Below, in pieces: positions 57,324 to 64,000 of a DNA stretch of 64,000 nucleotides (position 1 is its first letter; each line of letters begins with the position of its first letter). This DNA is from Paralvinella palmiformis (lineage: Eukaryota; Annelida; Polychaeta; Terebellida; Alvinellidae): positions 560,501-624,500 of the forward strand of contig JAODUP010000090.1 in assembly GCA_025642065.1 (NCBI GenBank), given 5' to 3'. The notes under the pieces are model-generated. The model searched no databases. It saw only the letters and a list, made by a program, of their open reading frames with translations, and was not told where the DNA came from. The position numbers were made by a program, and so were the translations under genes.

Positions 57324-57817
57324 AGGATGACCTCTGCTGATTTGAAATGTGCATTCCTGGCAATAGGCCGTGGAGCAAGGAAGCAGATCAAGGGACTGAC
57401 CTTCAACCACAAGCTGATGTTACAGATGTGCCTTCTTAGTGATGAAGCAGGCAAGACTTGGAGTGATACAGAAATTTTCTACAGAAATTCTGTGGCGAGG
57501 TCCCGCAGCACAGAATTAAAACTGTCATTGAAAGTAGTGTGAGAGCAGCAGAAAAGATTACGTCTGCATCTGACTCAGAAATTGAGAGTGAACTTGAAGA
57601 TGATGGGGGGGACCCAGGCTTTGTGCAGGATTTCAAATTCCAGCAGGAGGGACAAATGGTGGCAGTCTACTTCCATGAAGATTTTTATATTGGAGAAGTA
57701 GTTTGGGTGCTGTCTGAAGATAATGGGGAAATAAACTTCATGGAGAAGGCTAAGCAAGTTATCAAAGGACGGGAGGTGTTCAGATGGCCCTCAAGAACTG
57801 ACCAATGTGAGATCTGA
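57324..57817 (+). pseudogene. Frameshifted ORF of unknown function, possibly a mobile-element-derived gene
   Basis: A plausible acceptor (TTTGTTTGTGCAG) precedes an open reading frame starting with MTSADLKCAFLAIGRGARKQ and containing LMLQMCLLSDEAGKTWSD. After about 57460 the coding sense shifts frame: QHRIKTVIESSVRAAEKI in the +2 frame leads into an acidic linker (SDSEIESELEDDGGD) and a compact domain with GQMVAVYFHEDFYIGEVVWV, ending KGREVFRWPSRTDQCEI. The last part has the look of a small beta-barrel/chromo-like module followed by a F-x-WP-x-x-x-D-x-C end that I recall from large uncharacterised families in fish and molluscs. The frameshift near 57460-57500 suggests a pseudogene, or an unrecognised intron. 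Function unknown. Confidence 0.45.
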
Positions 57818-59833
57818 TGTGGCTACGTTTTTGCTGTCAGTATCTTGTTGCACCCGTCTTCATCATCTGGAAGAACATTTTTTTTAACCACACCTAGAAC
57901 CTGTCAACAATGTATACTAATTTCAAAAGGTCCTTAGACTGGAAATGTTCTGTCCATATCTTTCTTTTCATCATTTTTTTTCAATCATCGTAATTATCGT
58001 CACACATTTCAAAATCAATTTATTTTATTAAAATGGAAACAGGTCAATTAAATGTTAACTTGTTCAATGCAAAAGTTAGAAGATATAATTGTGCCAAATT
58101 TGCAGTAAATTGATCCAGGAGTCCAGAAGTTATGGCCATTTTGGTTTTTCAGTATAATGCTTCATGTCTGCATTGTACATTTTGCCAAAGTTATTGCTTA
58201 TTATTTTAGGTATGACTCAAGGTAAGCATTTAAAAATAATTAGATGTGGTCTATACACACAAGGCAGCATACTGATATGTTTTCAGAGGTGTTTGATTAA
58301 AAAACAACAAATTATGATGCCTACAAAATGGCCGCTTATGCTATTTCGCCCTTTTCAAAAATGTTTTTCCCACATTTTAACTTCATGAGATTTCTAAACT
58401 AGTTACCATTCTTTCAGAATATATCTGTTTTTATGGTATTCTAGTATCAATCAAATGAATCTCAGACACTGAAGCTTGTATCTAAGTATTTGTGTGGTTG
58501 ATGGTTGTTTAAAAATGGTCCATTCACACTTCGAGACAGACTTTTGCGTTCATATTAAATTTCCGAAAGGTATATCTCAAAAAGTAATGAAGATATTAAC
58601 ACAATTTCTTCTTTAATGTGTTTGTATGAATGAGTTCTACTTGGAAAACTTAAAAAAAGAACTGTTAATTTAGGCCAAAAAAATGGCTGCCACTACCTAG
58701 TGCAAGTTTGATAATACAAAATAGCTGTGTGTATTTCCAATGTTTTTTTCATTTGAAAGATCAAAACAATCTGTCTTGTTTGTTCAGCCACAGTTACAGA
58801 TAAGTTGTGAGTTCAATATTTTGTCACCCTGAATATACCTTCTACATTGCCCCACAAAAATGAAGCAAAGGGATCATGAACAAATGAATATTTCAGTGAA
58901 TAGTAAATCCTGTTCAGGATTTCGCCCTGAAAAGGGAGTCATTATTTTCTCACAATGCATTTCACTCTTGGTTATGTTTCCAGTCATAATTGATGGTCTA
59001 AGGCCACTTTTATACACATGGTAGACTAAATGGGCCGAGCGACCTCCAAAAGTAATAAAGCGAAGTCAAAGGTGAAACACCCTTCAGATATGCCCACGCC
59101 GAAATTCAAACACAGGTTGTAGTGATTTGTGGGCCAACACACTACTGTTAGACCATGGAGGTGCCCACACAAGCTGACGTGGAATTTATTACTAAAAATA
59201 TCAACACCACATTTTGTATCTCTGGATTAATTAGTGAGCATAACTAAAATTTTCAAATGTTGTTCTTTGGAAGGAAAAAAACATTTTGGGGACATCATTT
59301 TGTTGTTGTCAGATGGTTATTTATGGGAGTAAAGAGCATTTGAACAAATGCTTTACTCAAATGTCGATGTCAAATCATGAAAAATGGCTGTATTTTGACC
59401 AATAAGTAATCAGGATAGTTGTTTATTTACAAAAATGACGGCATGTGATCACATCAAAGAAATTAAAAAAGGCAGCCAAAAAAAAAACAAGAAAGGGAAT
59501 ACTCCTCTTGTTAGCGACAATTTTGCCCTAGAGTGAGTTTTCCAAAGATGAATTGTCCTTCATACTTGGGGAATTTAAGCTTAATTGGAAGTTGAGAAAA
59601 CATCTACATTAAAGCCATCAGGTCAGCAGCTTTGTGGGTCCTGTATTGTAATCCACTTTTACATTTATATGTGTATTATATATTGAGGATGACCACATGC
59701 ATATAAATGGTAAATACTGATGGTGATATTTTTCAAATGTGGCCTTGATGTTAGTATGTAGAATTTGTGCTGGTTGGATTGGGGTGTTTATGTTCTTATG
59801 AGTGTGTTTGTTTATTTGTGTAGTTCGGCAAGA
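57818..59833. other. Gene-free stretch upstream of RPLP2 coding start
   Basis: No coding exon seen. A segment at about 58960-59050 (GGCCACTTTTATACACATGG and neighbours) resembles the right end of the MITE at 51721-52413 and may be a decayed relative. The end, TTATTTGTGTAG at 59822, is a likely splice acceptor for RPLP2. Confidence 0.4.
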
Positions 59834-60227
59834 ATGCGTTACGTGGCTGCTTACTTGCTTGCTGTGCTGGGTGGCAATAATGCCCCCAAGGCTAAAGATC
59901 TGAAACAGATCCTAAGCAGCGTAGCTGTTGATGTTGATGATGATTCTCTAAGCAAGGTTATCAAAGAACTTGAAGGCAAAGACCTCGAGGAGCTCATTGC
60001 AGAAGGTAAGTTGATCAGGCACATAAGTTTTTCTTAAATCGTGTTTAGGTTAATTTATAGTGTTGTGTACATTTCTTATGTATTCTATATTAATGTCTAA
60101 ACATTTTTCATGGTTCAATAATATTATCTCTCTCATACAGGACAGTCAAAGTTAGCCAGTGTACCAGCAGGTGGAGCTGTTGCTGCATCAAGTGGTCCGA
60201 GTGCTGCAGCTGTGGCAGCTCCAGCAG
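59834..60227 (+). CDS. RPLP2: 60S acidic ribosomal protein P2, first two coding exons (86 of about 113 aa); last exon beyond the window
   Basis: P2 forms, with P1 and P0, the lateral stalk of the large ribosomal subunit that recruits and stimulates translation GTPases. Exons 59834-60005 and 60141-60227, GT-AG, both junctions in phase 1. The protein starts MRYVAAYLLAVLGGNNAPKA, continues LKQILSSVAVDVDDDSLSKV and IKELEGKDLEELIAEGQSKL, then ASVPAGGAVAA, all matching animal P2 rather than P1. The Ala-rich hinge ends at 60227. The expected acidic end with the conserved DDDMGFGLFD motif is not found up to 64000, so the last exon lies to the right. An acceptor ends at 59822, so there is probably a 5' UTR intron, as usual for ribosomal protein genes. 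The downstream intron contains a 3.1-kb hAT-like element. Confidence 0.95.
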
Positions 60228-60801
60228 GTAATGTATTGAGGCAATATAGCATGGTAACAGCATATTACATAGCCAGAAACTGCAGTGGTTAACATAGCTA
60301 TATTGATTGTTTACAGTGGAAATTTATCTAAAATAAATAAAACTGCATTTGTGTATGAATACAATACATGTTCCAAGTGGAATTTGGCTGTCATGAATTT
60401 TCATTGAGTAGCTAATTCAATTTTGTCATTTCCAATTCCACTTAATTCCATTTGATCAATTCCACATCGAATTTATCAAATCCAGTTCCATTTTTCCCTG
60501 ACTCTTTGCCTAATACTTTTTACCGTGAGTAGGTACTCCGAGTACCTACTTGGAATACGTACTCTTGAGTAGTTTATATTCCAAATAGGATTGTCATGGA
60601 AGAAATACTTCTGAATTAAATGGTAAATTAATTTGTGGCTTTATTTATTTATTGCCCATTCTAAACATTGAGCGGAGGTAAATTCCTAAATAGCAATATC
60701 TCTATATAGGTTACATATGTGCTATGTGATGGTGTCAGTGTCCAGACCATTTTAATTGGTTAAATGCTTGCTCACATGGGGTGCCACCATCAGTGTGCAT
60801 A

Positions 60802-60841
<40 letters not shown>

Positions 60842-61444
60842 AACCAAAGTTCTGGATCAATTTGGTTTCGGTATATTGGTAATACCTCATATAAGTGTTA
60901 ATGTGGTAAAAAAATGCAAAAGCTTAACCACAAGGTGCTTTTAGCTAAAGAGATATTTCATTATATCAAGTGGTGGATCATAGTTTTGGGTGCATCCCCA
61001 TGTAAATGTGTATTTTGTAATCATCAAAGATGTGTTTATATTCCACTGTCCAGTAGGAGCCTTGTAACAAATGAGTTTGCTTAGTTCCACCCAGCAGGGT
61101 TGTGAAAGTAAATATAGGATCTGACCCCTGCTGGGCGGAACTAAGCAAAAACATTTGGTACTAAACCACTGATGTGTGGTAAGTTTACAAAAGATCTCAA
61201 ATGGGTATTAAAACAGTTGGGTGTGGGGACAAGCTATAGTAGTCACAAGCTTTTGGCTCCAGATTGGCATTCCCGGTGAGATGATAAATTATTTAATTCC
61301 TAAATAGCAATATCTCTATATAGATTACAGGTATGATATGTAGTGGTGTCACAGTGTTGTGGGTGGAGCCCACAGTATCCAGACCATTTAATTGGTTAAA
61401 CATTCATGTGGGGTTCTGTGGTCGGTGTGCGTATCTAACATATT

Positions 61445-61476
<32 letters not shown>

Positions 61477-61479
<3 letters not shown>

Positions 61480-63253
61480 TGTGTGAAACTAATTTGTAGC
61501 CTGACTGGACATGCAGGTCTATTAAAATATTTTAACACTAGACCTGCTCTGCTGACACTTGACCGAGTGAGCAAAAAAGTTACAAAGATCAGACCTCCAT
61601 GAAAATTAGTTAAATACCATTTAAATATAGTAATTTTTCCATTTTGTACACAGAATGGCTTCTCAGGTGAAAGAAAAAAACTAATTTAAATATCAGAACT
61701 TTATTTATGTGAGCAGGTAATCTATCATAATAATGCAGGCATAACCGGTTGTCAAAGTTTAAATGTTAGCAGTCTGTAAAACTTCATCCTCTGTCATTTC
61801 ATTTTCCAAACCATTAGCATCACCGTTGTCATCATCTGTTTCAAAGTTTGGGATTACATCCTCCTCTTCACTATGTCTCCTCTGCATCTTCCTCAGATCC
61901 AGTTACCTGTTCTTCTGCACTCTTACTATGTTCTTCATTATCTCCATAAATTCACCATACAGTTCAACTGTCTGAAGTCTAGCCCTCTTTAGTTTTGGCT
62001 CACTATCCATGAATCAAGGTCTGCTCTTCTGTGTGCGGCTCTTTAACTATTCTTGGATTGCAGGATCTGGGACGAACTTATCAACAGCTGGACATATCAG
62101 CTGAATGATCATCAGATCATTTGGTGCTGTATTTTAAATTCAATTAAGAGATTAATCAACTGATAAAGACTATTGATTAACTTATTTACATAGGTAGATT
62201 AGATTATAAGTAGACCAATAAATCGTTATCATGTCTCATTCTGTCAAAGCATCGTCAATCTTAACATCACCTGTTTTCATAGTATGTCCCTGAAGTGGGA
62301 TGTAATAACCTCAACATCACTGTTTCAAAAACAATCCTGTCATTGTTGTCATGTGATGGCCAAACAATAAAATATGCAATTCTTGCGACTTCCACAACTC
62401 CCTGTTTAGTGTCAGCAAACCTGAGATAAAAGTGACAGACTAACCAGCCATTAGAATAAAACTAATTCATTATCTAAAAAGGATATTGGCCACCAAAGAA
62501 TTGTTTTAACCACAACACGTACCTGTGTAAGCCCAATGTTCCATGGATGACGTCAGTTAATCGTTTTACGCAACAGGTATCTGGTCAAGATACCGATGGA
62601 CAATGAGTTTCACCTATTCAGTGTGCATGAAAACCGGGACTTATCACCAGCTTTTTATTTATTTGGCAACATTACAGTATAGTATCAAAAAGATAAACAC
62701 AACGCTTGCATATGCACATGGCTATAGCAATTTGTCAGTGTGATTTGAAAGTTTGTTTGTTGGCACTTGTTTTTTGGGTTGTATTCTACTTGAGATCTAG
62801 TTGATGGTTTGTCAACTTTAAATTTTGTTACACTTGGCTCTTTAACTCCTTTTTTAAATCACCACATTTTTAACAAACATACATACTGGGAATACATGAC
62901 ACAAATTGATAGAGAAAAACGCTGAAATTCTAGCATGTACAACTTTTGTCTTCGCTCGGAAGGCTTATTTACATATTCAGATAGATTGCAGAACATTGGT
63001 CATTTGGGAAGGTATGAATATCAATTGTGACACCAATTTGATTCATAGCCGGAAGGCATGTGTCCTACTGTGAGGGAATATCGCCAGTGAAGTTATTTGT
63101 GTGTGTTCTCTGTTAATAAACAGATCGTGTCCTTGGTTATTTGTTGTGTAGCTGTTAAGAGTTGGCCCATACTCGTTTCTATTGTTATTCAATTAAAATG
63201 GGCGCTGATATTAGACTGGGTCTTGAAACACTGGTTGCATTAATGTTGCACAG
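61477..63253. mobile_element. 1.78-kb insertion inside hAT-like copy 2, origin unclear
   Basis: This block interrupts the (TA)n tract where copy 1 carries a SINE. It begins CAGTGTGTGAAACTAATTTG, matching the repeat at 54370-54498, and ends GTTGCACAG. Apart from a decayed minus-strand ORF (61759-62010) it shows no coding region. Confidence 0.55.
61759..62010 (-). pseudogene. Decayed acidic ORF of unknown origin
   Basis: From an ATG at 62010 the minus strand reads MDSEPKLKRARLQTVELYGE; after frameshifts it continues with SAEEQVTGSEEDAEE and ends FETDDDNGDANGLENEMTED-like, stopping at 61759. The composition is protein-like (basic start, acidic end), but it is not open in one frame and resembles no family I know. 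Possibly the tail of a transposase or a retrocopied gene. Confidence 0.25.
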
Positions 63254-63286
<33 letters not shown>

Positions 63287-63504
63287 AACCAAAGTTCTGG
63301 ATCATTTTGGTTCCATTATATGGTAACATGTAAATGTTAACATTGTAAAAATGGTAAATTAATTTGTGGATTAAATGTTTTTGGTAGGATTCCAATTCAA
63401 AATTTCTCAATTCCGATTTCATTTTTTTATAAAATAATTACTATTCCGGAATTGGCCATCAGTTCCAATTCTGGAATTAAATTGACCCCATATCTGGTAG
63501 CTAA

Positions 63505-64000
63505 TCTGATGCCACAACTATTTGTATGTTTTTGTGCTTTCTTGAACATAGATTTGGGTCTATCCACACAGTTTGTGGTGGAGTAAATGAGCAATTCTGT
63601 AATAACAGTAAAATTATTCTTTGTATAGGTGTTTGCTCGAGATTACTAAATACTGGCACAACCAAAATTCTAAATGGTTTAGTTGCAGACAGCAATTATT
63701 GTAGCTAAGAAAATGTGTTGCCTGCATTAGGCACAGACTAATTTGATTATAGTTTGTTCAGGTGATTATAACCAGATATGTTTTGGGCACCTGATCAATA
63801 TTCTTTAAATAAGGATTAACAGATTTAATTCCCACTAAAACCCCCCAACAGAATATTTAGTCAGCAGTGAGTGAGAGTGACCCACAGCAAATGATGTTAT
63901 TTTCTTTCTTATTTTGTATGCAAGAATAACAAATATATTTAGCATTTTATTATTGGCTGCCCTATTATGAATCATAGTTTTGATTGGCCTGAGGTACAGT
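63505..64000. other. RPLP2 intron, no feature recognised
   Basis: Sequence right of the hAT-like element up to the window edge. No acceptor followed by the acidic P2 C-terminus was found. Confidence 0.6.

Larger units (their letters stand above)
60417..63496. mobile_element. Non-autonomous hAT-like DNA transposon, copy 2, with a large internal insertion
   Basis: Its left 1.06 kb (60417-61476) matches 23630-24684 and its right end (63254-63496) matches 24959-25174 of copy 1, including the terminal AATTGACCCCATxTCTG. The outer 12 or so bases of the left terminal repeat are missing. GTAGCTAA flanks both sides (60408-60415 and 63497-63504), a different 8-bp target duplication from copy 1, which proves an independent insertion. 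The interior shows the same duplicated segment (about 60687-60838 and 61301-61476). Located in the intron after RPLP2 coding exon 2. Confidence 0.8.

Noticed and set aside
63240..63422. Minus-strand 60-aa ORF ending in an alternating Tyr-Ile run
   Set aside because: It is translated (TA)n tract and hAT-like element end.
60228..64000. The last coding exon of RPLP2
   Set aside because: No acceptor followed by an acidic stretch ending in GFGLFD was found; the exon must lie beyond the window.

Overview
The window is animal nuclear DNA: AT-rich, intron-rich and full of transposon remnants. The SINE, CR1/Jockey-like, Ty3, hAT-like and pogo-like content together with the host genes suggests an invertebrate, most likely a lophotrochozoan such as a mollusc. 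That placement is inference; no marker in the window fixes the species. Five host genes can be supported, two of them assembled here exon by exon because their coding pieces are too short to stand out as ORFs.

Layout. 970-1189 (-): a probable first coding exon of a Chk2-like FHA kinase leading out of the left edge. 1690-5650: two non-LTR retrotransposon fragments and a repeat pair. 5790-6168: a tRNA-derived SINE with a 13-bp target duplication. About 6240-13870: a patch that looks GC-richer than its surroundings, made of unknown ORF-like segments and rearranged Ty3 (Gypsy-type) gag, protease, RNase H and integrase pieces in both orientations. 17893-26883 (-): a complete six-exon TMEM134 gene (196 aa), with a hAT-like element in intron 1 that itself carries a SINE. 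26884-32412: no gene seen. 32413-38037: a palindromic MITE and two long non-LTR remnants on opposite strands, one split by a SINE. 39634-40500: a second SINE type and a MULE/FLYWCH-type transposase remnant. 41970-44845 (+): a complete two-exon GT14 (core-2/I-branching GlcNAc-transferase) gene. 49489-54874 (-): a complete four-exon MED21 gene whose first intron holds several transposons. 57324-57817 (+): a frameshifted multi-domain ORF of unknown function. 59834 to the right edge (+): RPLP2, with its first two coding exons present and the last one beyond the window.

The host genes are unrelated in function (kinase signalling, small membrane protein, Golgi glycosylation, Mediator, ribosome stalk); nothing suggests an operon or a cluster. 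MED21 and RPLP2 are head to head. The most notable structure is in the repeats: two copies of one hAT-like family lie in introns of TMEM134 and RPLP2, both were invaded by other DNA at the same internal (TA)n tract, and a 46-bp hairpin segment is flipped between them.
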